Shown here: positions 49,335 through 58,044 of the stretch, in pieces | Layout of the letters: each line of letters opens with the position of its first letter | Position numbering within the stretch: position 1 is the first letter of the stretch | Assembly (NCBI GenBank): GCA_024697065.1 | Contig: JAILGE010000031.1 | Coordinates: forward strand, 1 to 64,000 | Origin: Lachnospiraceae bacterium | GTDB lineage: Bacteria; Bacillota; Clostridia; Lachnospirales; Lachnospiraceae | DNA length: 64,000 nucleotides | Reading direction: 5' to 3' | The notes under the pieces: generated by a model | Database searches by the model: none | What the model saw: only the letters and a program-made list of their open reading frames with translations | What the model was told of the DNA's origin: nothing | Position numbers and translations under genes: made by a program

Positions 49335-50630
49335 ATGGATAGGTATATCATCCGTGGCGGCAATCCCTTGGTCGGTGAAGTGACTATCGGCGGGGCAAAG
49401 AATGCCGCACTCGGGATCCTTGCAGCAGCGATAATGACAAGTGACCCCGTGAGGATAGAAAATGTTCCGGCCGTTACGGATACGGAAATACTGCTGAAAG
49501 CTGTCGAAGGTATCGGTGTCAAGATAAGCAGACCCGAGAAGCATACCGTGATAATGGACAGCTCCAAGTTAAACAGTACTTTCATAGATGATGAATATAT
49601 GAAGAAGATCCGCGCATCCTACTATCTTGTAGGTGCTCTTCTGGGAAGAGACAAGCGTGCGGAGGTTCCTCTTCCCGGCGGATGTAATATCGGAGTACGC
49701 GGTATCGACCAGCACTTAAAGGGATTCAAGGCTCTGGGTGCAAAGGTTAAGATCGTACATGGATGCATCTCGGCAGAAGCCAGGGAACTGCGTGGTGCAC
49801 ATATATTCTTCGATAAAGTATCGGTTGGTGCTACCATCAATGTAATGATGGCAGCTGCACTTGCTTCAGGCAGGACCATAATCGAGAATGCTGCAAAGGA
49901 GCCGCATGTAGTTGATCTTGCAAACTTCCTTAACAGCATGGGTGCAAATATACGCGGAGCAGGTACGGATGTTATCCGCATCAGAGGTGTTGAGAAGCTT
50001 CACGGAACAGATTATGCTATCATCCCCGATCAGATCGAGGCAGGTACTTACATGGCGGCTGTGGCTGCATGCCACGGTGATCTGGTCATCAGGAATGTGA
50101 TACCCAAGCATCTTGAGTGTATAACAGCCAAGCTTTCGGAAATAGGCTGTCAGATAACGGAATTCGATGATGCGGTACAGGTTACATCTTATGAGCCGCT
50201 GACATCCACACAGGTCAGGACACTTCCTTATCCGGGATTTCCTACGGATATGCAGCCGCAGATAACGGTTGCCCTTGGACTTGCCCAGGGTATCAGTATA
50301 GTGACAGAGGGAATCTTCGATAACCGTTTCAAGTATGTTGATGAGCTTGTCAGGATGGGCGCATCCATAAAGGTTGAAAATAATATGGCACTTATAACAG
50401 GTGTCAGCAAATATACAGGTACGGGAATAGTTGCTCCGGATCTCAGAGCAGGAGCGGCACTTGTGATCGCAGGACTTGCTGCGGAAGGTGAGACTATCGT
50501 CGAGGATACCAGCTTCGTTGAAAGAGGCTATGAAGAATTTGATGAGAAGTTAAGATCTGTTGGTGCGGATATCACCAAGGCTGCAGAGGGCTGGGAATTT
50601 GAGAAGTCCAGACTCAGGATAGCCGAATAA
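49335..50630 (+). CDS. murA: UDP-N-acetylglucosamine 1-carboxyvinyltransferase
   Basis: 431 residues, EPSP-synthase fold. It adds enolpyruvate from PEP to UDP-GlcNAc, the first committed step of peptidoglycan synthesis. The active-site Cys117 is in LPGGCNIG, so the enzyme should be fosfomycin-sensitive in principle; KNAALGILAA and GYEEFDEKLRSVGA are family marks. GGAGTAGAG precedes the ATG. It is transcribed alone from a consensus promoter and ended by a strong terminator. It follows the wall-hydrolase gene, both serving the cell wall. Confidence 0.95.
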   Translation: MDRYIIRGGNPLVGEVTIGGAKNAALGILAAAIMTSDPVRIENVPAVTDTEILLKAVEGIGVKISRPEKHTVIMDSSKLNSTFIDDEYMKKIRASYYLVGALLGRDKRAEVPLPGGCNIGVRGIDQHLKGFKALGAKVKIVHGCISAEARELRGAHIFFDKVSVGATINVMMAAALASGRTIIENAAKEPHVVDLANFLNSMGANIRGAGTDVIRIRGVEKLHGTDYAIIPDQIEAGTYMAAVAACHGDLVIRNVIPKHLECITAKLSEIGCQITEFDDAVQVTSYEPLTSTQVRTLPYPGFPTDMQPQITVALGLAQGISIVTEGIFDNRFKYVDELVRMGASIKVENNMALITGVSKYTGTGIVAPDLRAGAALVIAGLAAEGETIVEDTSFVERGYEEFDEKLRSVGADITKAAEGWEFEKSRLRIAE

Positions 50631-50648
50631 AGAATATGATGGATATTA

Positions 50649-50679
50649 AAAGAGCGGATCATGTGATCCGCTCTTTTTT
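50649..50679 (+). terminator. Intrinsic terminator after murA
   Basis: AAAGAGCGGATC-ATGT-GATCCGCTCTTT 12-bp stem, then a T-run. The A-rich 5' flank may let it serve the convergent HD-GYP gene as well. Confidence 0.92.
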
Positions 50680-50711
50680 ACTGCGCGCAAGAGGCGAGGA
50701 TATGATCTCTT

Positions 50712-51908
50712 TTACAGGATCTGTACTATGGAAAGTTCTCTGTTCTTGGCAAGCTCCAGGAAGCTTCCGTCTTCCATCTGAAGCATGGGCTTTGAAAGCT
50801 GCTGTTTATTGATCCATTTAACGGTTCCGATCCTTCCGTCGCTGAGAAGTACTCTGTTGTCGATATAGGTATTTACAACACTTTCAAGGAAGGTCATGAT
50901 AAAGACCACATCATATTTCTGAAGACCCTCTTCTTCGAAGATCTCTATTACTCTAAAGGGACACATGCCCTTTCTGTACACTCTGTCTGCGGTCATGGCA
51001 TCATATACATCGGCTATGGCCACAAGCTTTGCGTACTTGTCTATCTTGTCTCCGGTGAGCTTCATGGGATATCCGCTGCCGTCGCATTTTTCATGATGTT
51101 CAAGGGCGGCAAGTTTTATATGCTCGCTGATATTCTGCTTTTGCAATATATGATAACCGAAAGCGGGATGTGACTGTATAAGCTTGAATTCCGCCTCGGT
51201 GAGCTTTCCGGGCTTCTTTATTATGGAGTCTTCGATCTTGAGTTTTCCTATATCATGCAGCATACCGCAGGAGGTGGCGAGCTTTACTTCCTCTTCCGGG
51301 AATTTGAGCCACTGGGCAAACACGTTGCAGATCATGGCAACATTCATGCTGTGGGTATAGGTAAGGTCATCAAAGTCGCGCATATTGTGAAGCATGTCAA
51401 ATACACTGAATGTGTTTGACTGTGATTCGATGATCTTCAAAGTATCACCGATCATGTGGTCAACATCAATGGGAACATTCTTTTCCACGATATCATTGAG
51501 AGTGGATTTAAGCTCTCCGACATTCTCGGTGAATTCCGATCTGAACTGCTTGAACTGAGGTGAAGCCTTGAGCTTCTCGAAGTGAGACGGCTCCTCGAAT
51601 TCCGCAATGACCTGCTTGGAGGTATCTTTTATACCGATCAGGGCTTCCAGCACGGAATCTGCCTCGGCGGCAGCATCAATGGGAACATCCCCGACATCTT
51701 CTATATCCGCACTCTCTTCTATGATCTCTTCTACTTCAATTCCGACAGGATCTTCGATCCTTATATCTGTGATATTATAGGTGGAAAGTCTGTAGATAGC
51801 ACGGTCTGTGAGCGTGAGTCCTTTGGGGAGGATCAGCTGGCCGTCCTGTATCACATCTCTTGCAACTACCATTCCGGGAATCAGAATATCTGTTTTTACA
51901 TGTTTCAT
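50712..51908 (-). CDS. HD-GYP domain protein (probable c-di-GMP phosphodiesterase)
   Basis: 398 residues. The N-terminal ~60 residues (ILIPGMVVARDV..GQLILPKG) form the small beta domain often found before HD-GYP. The HD-GYP domain (about 165-340) has the metal-binding HDIGKLKIED, the following KPGKLT, HHEKCDGSGYP and ADVYDAM. All ligands are present, so it probably degrades c-di-GMP. The C-terminal ~60 residues are a PilZ-like or beta domain without clear motif. It is the second c-di-GMP-related protein in the window, after the GGDEF-EAL protein. Confidence 0.9.
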   Translation of the reverse strand: MKHVKTDILIPGMVVARDVIQDGQLILPKGLTLTDRAIYRLSTYNITDIRIEDPVGIEVEEIIEESADIEDVGDVPIDAAAEADSVLEALIGIKDTSKQVIAEFEEPSHFEKLKASPQFKQFRSEFTENVGELKSTLNDIVEKNVPIDVDHMIGDTLKIIESQSNTFSVFDMLHNMRDFDDLTYTHSMNVAMICNVFAQWLKFPEEEVKLATSCGMLHDIGKLKIEDSIIKKPGKLTEAEFKLIQSHPAFGYHILQKQNISEHIKLAALEHHEKCDGSGYPMKLTGDKIDKYAKLVAIADVYDAMTADRVYRKGMCPFRVIEIFEEEGLQKYDVVFIMTFLESVVNTYIDNRVLLSDGRIGTVKWINKQQLSKPMLQMEDGSFLELAKNRELSIVQIL

Positions 51909-52072
51909 GAGTCACAATACAGGTGCGGGGTGCACCCTGCCCCTTTCATTAGTATAGTACTACGATTTTAGCTTATTTTATGCGTTTCCTCAAGGGTTTA
52001 GGAATCGCCGGGGAATGGATCTGCTGTGAGAAATAAAGGGCTGAAAGGCAGGGGGAAAAGTGATATTGCTCA

Positions 52073-52101
52073 TTGACATAATCTCCCGGAGGCTGTATCC
52101 T
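52073..52101 (+). promoter_or_regulatory. Promoter of metK
   Basis: TTGACA (52073-52078), 17-bp spacer, TATCCT (52096-52101), just ahead of the SAM riboswitch. The 160 bp before it back to the HD-GYP gene hold no ORF. Confidence 0.75.
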
Positions 52102-52125
52102 CATATCTGTAAAAATAATATGTGT

Positions 52126-52235
52126 GATCTCTTATTCAGAGTGGCGGAGGTACATAGGACCAGTGAAACCACGGCAACCCCCGAAAGGGAAGGTGCCAAC
52201 CTGAGCGAGTATTGTGTTCGAACAATAAGAGGATC
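52126..52235 (+). promoter_or_regulatory. SAM-I (S-box) riboswitch
   Basis: CTCTTATT closes with AATAAGAG (52224-52231) as P1. Inside are CAGAGTGGCGGAGG, CCAGTGAAACCACGGCAACC and AAGGTGCCAACCTG, the conserved S-box blocks. It binds S-adenosylmethionine and lowers expression when SAM is plentiful. Confidence 0.95.
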
Positions 52236-52246
52236 TGCTTTAAAGG

Positions 52247-52273
52247 TCCGCTTATTTGGTAAGCGGATTTTTT
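52247..52273 (+). terminator. SAM riboswitch terminator
   Basis: TCCGCTTA-TTTGG-TAAGCGGA stem then TTTTTT, between the aptamer and metK. Confidence 0.9.
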
Positions 52274-52339
52274 GTGCGACAAAGATCGGAAACAGAGGTC
52301 ACGACGACAGCAAAGCGCTGAAGCGCAGAAGGAGATGAA

Positions 52340-53524
52340 ATGTCAGAAAAAAGATTATTTACTTCGGAGTCGGTAACGGAAGGCCATCCCGACAAAGTCT
52401 GCGATGCAATTTCGGATGCCATACTTGATGCATGCATCGAGCAGGATCCCATGAGCAGAGTTGCATGTGAGACCATGGCATGTACAGGATTTGTGGTTGT
52501 TACGGGTGAGATCACAACCAGGGCATATGTTGATATTCCCAAGATCGTACGTGATACGGTCAAAGAGATCGGTTATGATCGTTCGGAATACGGTTTTGAC
52601 GGTAATACCTGTGCGGTATTTTCAGCGATCGATGAGCAGTCTGCCGATATCGCAATGGGTGTAGACAAGGCGCTTGAAGCAAAGGCCGGCGACCTTACAG
52701 ATGAGCTTGATACAGGTGCCGGCGATCAGGGTATGATGTTCGGATTTGCTTCCAATGAGACTCCTGAGCTTATGCCTTATCCCATTTCACTTGCGCACAA
52801 GCTTTGCAGACAGCTTACCAAAGTTCGTAAGGACGGTACACTGGGGTATCTTCGTCCTGACGGAAAGAGCCAGGTATCGGTTGAGTATGATGAGTCAGGT
52901 AAGCCTGTAAGACTTGAGGCTGTTGTTCTTTCAACACAGCATGATGAAGATGTTACACAGGAGAAGATCCACGAGGACATAAAGAAGTACGTGTTTGATC
53001 CCGTTCTTCCTGCAGAGATGATCGATGCGGATACAAAGTTTTTCATCAATCCCACAGGTCGTTTTGTTATCGGCGGACCTCACGGTGATGCAGGACTTAC
53101 AGGCCGTAAGATCATCGTAGACACCTACGGCGGATATGCGCGTCACGGCGGCGGAGCTTTCTCGGGAAAGGACTGCACAAAGGTTGACCGTTCTGCGGCT
53201 TATGCAGCAAGATATGTTGCAAAGAATATCGTAGCTGCGGGACTTGCTGATAAGTGCGAGATCCAGCTTTCATATGCTATCGGTGTTGCACAGCCTACAT
53301 CCATTCAGGTTGATACGGCAGGTACGGGTAAGCTTTCCGATGAGAAGCTGACACAGATCGTTCGTGAGAATTTCGATCTTCGCCCGGCAGGCATCATCAA
53401 GATGCTTGATCTTCGCAGACCTATCTACAAGCAGACTGCAGCATACGGACATTTCGGACGTGATGATGTGAGCCTTCCCTGGGAGAAGACAGACAAGGTT
53501 GATGTATTAAAGAAATATCTCTAA
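52340..53524 (+). CDS. metK: S-adenosylmethionine synthetase
   Basis: 394 residues, the normal length. It makes SAM from methionine and [19 protein letters not shown] near residue 16, [12 protein letters not shown] near 130 and [19 protein letters not shown] near 270 are the family signatures. AAGGAG precedes ATG 52340. Expression is controlled by the SAM-I riboswitch in its leader, giving end-product control. A terminator follows the stop within 14 bp. Confidence 0.97.
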   Translation: MSEKRLFTSESVTEGHPDKVCDAISDAILDACIEQDPMSRVACETMACTGFVVVTGEITTRAYVDIPKIVRDTVKEIGYDRSEYGFDGNTCAVFSAIDEQSADIAMGVDKALEAKAGDLTDELDTGAGDQGMMFGFASNETPELMPYPISLAHKLCRQLTKVRKDGTLGYLRPDGKSQVSVEYDESGKPVRLEAVVLSTQHDEDVTQEKIHEDIKKYVFDPVLPAEMIDADTKFFINPTGRFVIGGPHGDAGLTGRKIIVDTYGGYARHGGGAFSGKDCTKVDRSAAYAARYVAKNIVAAGLADKCEIQLSYAIGVAQPTSIQVDTAGTGKLSDEKLTQIVRENFDLRPAGIIKMLDLRRPIYKQTAAYGHFGRDDVSLPWEKTDKVDVLKKYL

Positions 53525-53537
53525 GATAAAGCAGCTG

Positions 53538-53570
53538 ACAGTCCCGTGATACTTTCACGGGACTGTTTTT
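53538..53570 (+). terminator. Intrinsic terminator after metK
   Basis: ACAGTCCCGTGA / TCACGGGACTGT 12-bp stem with a 5-nt loop, then TTTTT. Confidence 0.92.
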
Positions 53571-53585
53571 CATGGGAGAGTTGAA

Positions 53586-54404
53586 ATGCAGACAAAGATA
53601 AAGATCATAATTGATAACAGACCGCAGGATAATATTTTGGGAGAATGGGGACTTTCTGTCCTGATCAGATATGCGGATAAAAATATTTTACTGGATGCAG
53701 GTTCTTCCGATCTTTTCCTGGAGAATATGAAGAAGCTGGGGATAGATGTGGAGGATATCGATCTTGCAGTGCTCAGTCATGCTCATTATGATCATGCAAA
53801 CGGAATGCCGGCATTTTTTAAACATAATAAAAAAGCAAAGCTTTACGTAAGAGAAGGAACATCCGACGACTGTTACAAGAGAGTGTTTTTGTTTCGAAAA
53901 TATATAGGTATACCCCATGATATGCTCTCGGAATATCCCGACAGGATAGAAGCGGTCTCCGGTGATCGAAGACTCATAGACGGGGTATGGCTTATACCTC
54001 ACAAGACCGATGGATTAGAGAGCATCGGCAAGAGAGAAAAGATGTGCAGGAAAACAAAAAAGGGCTGGGTCACGGATGATTTTTCGCATGAACAAAGTCT
54101 GGTATTAGATACGGATAAAGGTCTTGTAATACTTAATTCCTGCTCCCATGGCGGAGCTGCAAATATAATAAACGAAGTGCAGGGGACATTCCCGGATAAG
54201 AAGGTTTACGGTATCATCGGAGGATTTCATCTCTTTAATAAGACCGACGATGAAATAAGAGGATTTGCCGAAAAGCTCCGTGCTACCGGAATAGAATATA
54301 TATGTACGGGACACTGCACAAAGGACAGAGCTTTCGGGATCTTAAAGGAAGAATTGGGAGATAAGGTCTGTCAGATGCAGGTGGGTTACGAGATAAGCTT
54401 CTGA
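53586..54404 (+). CDS. MBL-fold metallohydrolase
   Basis: 272 residues of the metallo-beta-lactamase fold. The metal motif is SHAHYDHANG (HxHxDH, near residue 65); a later His lies in GHCTKDRAF. The group resembles archaeal and clostridial proteins annotated as ribofuranosylaminobenzene-5'-phosphate synthase-related hydrolases, but the true substrate is unknown. The start is ATG 53586 with GGGAGAG upstream. It lies just after the metK terminator, so it needs its own promoter, which I cannot identify. Confidence 0.8.
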   Translation: MQTKIKIIIDNRPQDNILGEWGLSVLIRYADKNILLDAGSSDLFLENMKKLGIDVEDIDLAVLSHAHYDHANGMPAFFKHNKKAKLYVREGTSDDCYKRVFLFRKYIGIPHDMLSEYPDRIEAVSGDRRLIDGVWLIPHKTDGLESIGKREKMCRKTKKGWVTDDFSHEQSLVLDTDKGLVILNSCSHGGAANIINEVQGTFPDKKVYGIIGGFHLFNKTDDEIRGFAEKLRATGIEYICTGHCTKDRAFGILKEELGDKVCQMQVGYEISF

Positions 54405-54526
54405 AATAAGCTCCTGAGATAAGCTCCCGGGATGTGCCGTCCGTAAAAACGGTTGTAAATTTAAAACAGGTATGTTATCTTAAATAAAAATATAAGAAGG
54501 GCACACGACAGTGTGTGGGTGAAAAA

Positions 54527-54541
54527 ATGAAGAACAGATAA
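54527..54541 (+). CDS. Leader peptide MKNR upstream of the ABC-F gene (candidate)
   Basis: ATG AAG AAC AGA TAA, with GTGGGTG about 9 bp upstream. It lies at the start of a leader of about 200 nt that ends in a terminator before the ABC-F gene. Very short leader ORFs are typical of antibiotic-resistance ABC-F genes controlled by ribosome stalling. At four codons chance cannot be excluded. Confidence 0.35.
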   Translation: MKNR

Positions 54542-54594
54542 TTTGATTTGGTGAACGCGAACTTATTACAGGGCCTTTAAAGGTCTGTTTGTGT

Positions 54595-54712
54595 ATGCCG
54601 GATTGGATTATCGTATTCATTTTGAAGTCACCTTTAAGTGATGCTTTTTTCGGCATATATACGGTCTTCATTTTGTACATACGATCTGCTTCCGGTGGGA
54701 GCAGATTTTTTT
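54595..54712 (+). promoter_or_regulatory. Attenuator leader with terminator upstream of the ABC-F gene
   Basis: The terminator ATCTGCTTCC-GGT-GGGAGCAGAT with a seven-T run is at 54684-54712. TATGCCG (54595-54601) can pair with CGGCATA (54651-54657), and ATCGTAT (54610-54616) with ATACGAT (54679-54685), the latter overlapping the start of the terminator stem. The arrangement fits drug-induced readthrough. The stretch 54405-54526 has no ORF. Confidence 0.65.
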
Positions 54713-54740
54713 ATGGCCCATTGAGAGAGGAGAGATGAAT

Positions 54741-56285
54741 ATGGCACAGATACAGGTGAGTGATCTTACATTTTCCTATGATGGGAATGCGGATAATGTT
54801 TTTGAAGATATTTCTTTTAATATTGATACGGATTGGAAGTTGGGCCTGATAGGAAGAAACGGAAAGGGAAAGACTACTTTGTTAAATCTGTTTATGGGCA
54901 GGTATGAGTTCGCGGGCTCTGTTAAGACAGGCACTCGTTTTGATCTTTTCCCTTATAACATATGTGACAGCGATCTGGCGGAAAATGCATCGGATCTTAT
55001 AGAACGATGGAAGCCTCAGGCGGAAATGTGGCAGGTATTGATAAGGATTAATGAACTGAGGCTGGATCCCGAGTGTCTCTACAGACCTTTCGGGACGTTG
55101 AGTTTTGGGGAAAGATCGAAAGTGATGCTTGCAGTACTTTTTGCCTGTGAGAATGAGTTTCTTCTGATCGATGAACCGACTAATCATCTGGATGCGGAAG
55201 CAAGAAATATCGTAAAAGAATTCCTTTCTTCCAAAAAAGGTTTCATCCTGGTTTCACATGACAGAGATCTGCTTGATGGAGTGTGCGATCATGTGCTCGT
55301 ACTGAACAGAACCACGATAGAGGTACAAGCCGGCAACTTTTCTTCATGGTGGGAGAATAAGGAAAAGCGAGATGCTTTTTCGGTTGCGGAAAATGAAAAG
55401 CATCTGAAGGAGATCGGCAAGCTGAGATCAGCTGTGGACAGGAGCGGAAGATGGGCTGAAAAAAGCGAGAATTCAAAGATCGGTTTTGATCCCGTTAAGG
55501 AGCATGAAAGAAATATATCAACGAGATCTTATATCGGCGCAAAGACCAAGAAGATGCAGTCCAGGGTAAAATCCTTTGAACAGCGGATCGGCAGGGAGAT
55601 AGAAGAAAAAGAGGGATTGTTGCAGGACATAGAGCGAGTGGCGGAACTGAAGATTGAGCCACTAAAATATCATAAAGAAGTCCTTATCAATGCAAATGAT
55701 ATGGGTCTTTCCTACGCCGGTGCGGAAGAAGAACTGTTTTCGGGATTGAGATTTCAGGTAAAGCGTGGTGAGAGAGTGATCCTTTCAGGCGGAAACGGAT
55801 GCGGAAAATCCAGCATAATAAAAGCTGTTTTGGAAAGGACGGGCCAAAATCCCGGAGGTGGAGAGCTGAAAATATCAGGAGAGTTTGATGTGGCATCGGG
55901 ATTGATAATATCCTATGTCAGTCAGGACACTTCAGGCTTAAAGGGATCTCTGCACAAATACTGCGAGGACAGGGCGCTGAACGAGAGTCTTCTTCTTGCT
56001 GTGCTCAGGCAGCTTGATTTTGAGAGAGAGCAGTTTTCGAAGGATCTGGAGGATTATTCCGAAGGACAGAAGAAAAAGGTACTTGTGGCAGCGAGTCTGA
56101 TCACACCGGCACATATATATATATGGGATGAGCCGTTAAATTTTATTGATGTGTTCTCACGTATGCAGATAGAAAAACTGATACTCAAATATGAACCTAC
56201 GATGCTGATCGTCGAACATGATGTCAGATTTCAGGAAAAGGTCGGGACCGGAACGATAAAGATAGGGAGAAAGGGAACGGAATAG
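54741..56285 (+). CDS. ABC-F ribosomal protection protein, Lsa-like
   Basis: 514 residues from ATG 54741; GAGAGGAG is 8 bp before it but only 2 bp before the ATG at 54735. Two ABC domains without membrane segments: Walker A GRNGKGKTT and GGNGCGKSS, signatures FGTLSFGERSK and YSEGQKKK, Walker B LIDEPTNHLD and IWDEPLNFID. The N-terminal pattern (TNWKLGLIGRNGRGKTT-like) and the linker are close to Lsa-type proteins that free the ribosome from lincosamides, streptogramin A and pleuromutilins. The long linker (about 230-310) is basic. The attenuator leader upstream supports a drug-response role. The exact spectrum cannot be read. Confidence 0.85.
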   Translation: MAQIQVSDLTFSYDGNADNVFEDISFNIDTDWKLGLIGRNGKGKTTLLNLFMGRYEFAGSVKTGTRFDLFPYNICDSDLAENASDLIERWKPQAEMWQVLIRINELRLDPECLYRPFGTLSFGERSKVMLAVLFACENEFLLIDEPTNHLDAEARNIVKEFLSSKKGFILVSHDRDLLDGVCDHVLVLNRTTIEVQAGNFSSWWENKEKRDAFSVAENEKHLKEIGKLRSAVDRSGRWAEKSENSKIGFDPVKEHERNISTRSYIGAKTKKMQSRVKSFEQRIGREIEEKEGLLQDIERVAELKIEPLKYHKEVLINANDMGLSYAGAEEELFSGLRFQVKRGERVILSGGNGCGKSSIIKAVLERTGQNPGGGELKISGEFDVASGLIISYVSQDTSGLKGSLHKYCEDRALNESLLLAVLRQLDFEREQFSKDLEDYSEGQKKKVLVAASLITPAHIYIWDEPLNFIDVFSRMQIEKLILKYEPTMLIVEHDVRFQEKVGTGTIKIGRKGTE

Positions 56286-56290
56286 CATAT

Positions 56291-56330
56291 CGAACAAATG
56301 TTTGACACGGAAACTCCGCTGATATAAAAT
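56291..56330 (+). promoter_or_regulatory. SOS (LexA) box and promoter of the Y-family polymerase
   Basis: CGAAC-AAAT-GTTTG (56291-56304) fits the Firmicutes LexA consensus CGAACN4GTTYG. It overlaps TTGACA (56302-56307), which pairs with TAAAAT (56325-56330) over 17 bp. LexA bound here would block the promoter. Confidence 0.85.
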
Positions 56331-56339
56331 ATCAGTATT

Positions 56340-57869
56340 ATGGATGACAGCGGACGTACATATGTGGCAATAGATCTGAAAAGCTTTTATGCTTCCGTCG
56401 AGGCGGTCGACAGAGGTTATGACCCTCTGTCGGTCAACCTTGTGGTGGCAGATGCTACACGCACGGAGAAGACGATATGTCTTGCTGTGTCACCTGCTCT
56501 TAAATCCTACGGTATATCAGGGAGAGCAAGACTGTTTGAGGTGGTGCAGAAAGTAAAAGAGATCAACGCCGTGCGCCTTAAGGCTGCGGGTGGAGCGTTC
56601 TCAGGCAGGTCGGTCATCGCTCAGGAGATAGAAAAAGACCGGACCCTGGAGCTGGATTATATCGCTGCACCGCCGCGGATGAAACTCTATATGGATACCA
56701 GTGCAAAGATATATTCCATATATCTGAAATATATTGCTCCGGAAGATATGCTTGTATATTCCGTTGATGAGGTTTTTTTGGATGTGACGGATTACCTTCA
56801 TACTTACGGGATGACGGCTCATGAACTTACCATCAGGATGATACGTGATGTGCTTTCCGAAACGGGGATAACGGCCACCGCGGGGATAGGTACCAATATG
56901 TATCTCGCCAAGATAGCGATGGACGTGACAGCGAAGCATATGCCGGCTGACAAGGACGGTGTGCGCATTGCGGAGCTTAATGAATATAAATACAGGCAGA
57001 CACTGTGGAAGCATGAACCTATCACGGATTTCTGGAGAGTAGGTCCGGGAACCGCAAAGCGGCTCTATGCTCACGGCATGCATAATATGTTTGATGTGGC
57101 AAAATGCTCCATAGGTAAGGCGGAAGATTATTACAATGAGGATCTGCTGTATAAGATCTTCGGGATAAATGCAGAGCTTTTGATCGATCATGCATGGGGG
57201 TGGGAACCTGCCACGATAAAGAGCGCAAAGTCCTACAGACCGGCTAATAACAGCTTAAGTTCAGGACAGGTTTTGAAGGAACCGTACAGTGCGATAAAGG
57301 GCAAGCTTATCGTGAAGGAGATGACGGATCTGTTGGTATTGGATCTGGTGGAAAAAGATCTTGTTACGGACCAGATGGTACTTACTGTGATATATGATAC
57401 TGAGAACCTGAATGACCCGGAGAGAAGAAAGCGGTATAAGGGACCTGTCGTACGTGATCATTACGGAAGAGAGATGCCCAAGTATGCACACGGTACCGAG
57501 CATCTGGAAAAACAGACATCATCCACGATGATGATAACCGATGCCGTGTCCAGACTTTATGACAGGATAGTTAACTACGATCTGCTCATCAGAAAAGTTT
57601 ACGTTGTCGCCGATCATGTTGTGAGGCGGTCCGAGATGAAAAGCGATGAGCCGGAGTACAGGCAGCTGGATCTGTTTTCGGATTATGAGGAAATAGAGAA
57701 TAAAAAGAAAGAAGAAGGAGAGAAGGAAGAAAAGGAACTAAGGCTTCAAAAGGCTGTCATAGCCATGCAGAAGAAGTATGGGAAGAATGCGGTGCTTAAG
57801 GGAATGAATCTCGAAAAGGGAGCCATGACCGTGGAAAGAAACAGTCAGATAGGCGGCCACAAGGCATAG
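56340..57869 (+). CDS. Y-family (error-prone) DNA polymerase
   Basis: 509 residues. The catalytic Asp in AIDLKSFYASVEAVD and the Asp-Glu pair in YSVDEVFLDVTDY are present, with the helix-hairpin-helix region WRVGPGTAKRL and a little-finger domain. A beta-clamp motif QLDLF lies near residue 440, followed by a charged tail. It is longer than DinB (about 350-420) and resembles UmuC/YqjW/UvrX-type Pol V-like proteins. It should copy past damaged bases when SOS is induced. The ATG is only about 10 bp after the -10, so the message is probably leaderless or nearly so. Confidence 0.88.
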   Translation: MDDSGRTYVAIDLKSFYASVEAVDRGYDPLSVNLVVADATRTEKTICLAVSPALKSYGISGRARLFEVVQKVKEINAVRLKAAGGAFSGRSVIAQEIEKDRTLELDYIAAPPRMKLYMDTSAKIYSIYLKYIAPEDMLVYSVDEVFLDVTDYLHTYGMTAHELTIRMIRDVLSETGITATAGIGTNMYLAKIAMDVTAKHMPADKDGVRIAELNEYKYRQTLWKHEPITDFWRVGPGTAKRLYAHGMHNMFDVAKCSIGKAEDYYNEDLLYKIFGINAELLIDHAWGWEPATIKSAKSYRPANNSLSSGQVLKEPYSAIKGKLIVKEMTDLLVLDLVEKDLVTDQMVLTVIYDTENLNDPERRKRYKGPVVRDHYGREMPKYAHGTEHLEKQTSSTMMITDAVSRLYDRIVNYDLLIRKVYVVADHVVRRSEMKSDEPEYRQLDLFSDYEEIENKKKEEGEKEEKELRLQKAVIAMQKKYGKNAVLKGMNLEKGAMTVERNSQIGGHKA

Positions 57870-57886
57870 CATAAGGCAAACCGGGA

Positions 57887-57925
57887 CAGGGTGCATATAT
57901 ATGCGGATATCGAAGCCCTTTTTAT
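57887..57925 (+). terminator. Possible terminator after the polymerase gene
   Basis: GGG..CCC flank an inner palindrome GCATATATATGC, followed by TTTTTATTATG. The outer stem is short, so support is weak. Confidence 0.35.
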
Positions 57926-58044
57926 TATGATAAAATGTAAGCAGACGTGAATAAAACGATATGACCCGACGGATAATACCGGACACAGGGTGATATTAAA
58001 AGCAACATATATTACTATAGTAAAGGTGATATGGGGGAAAGGAA

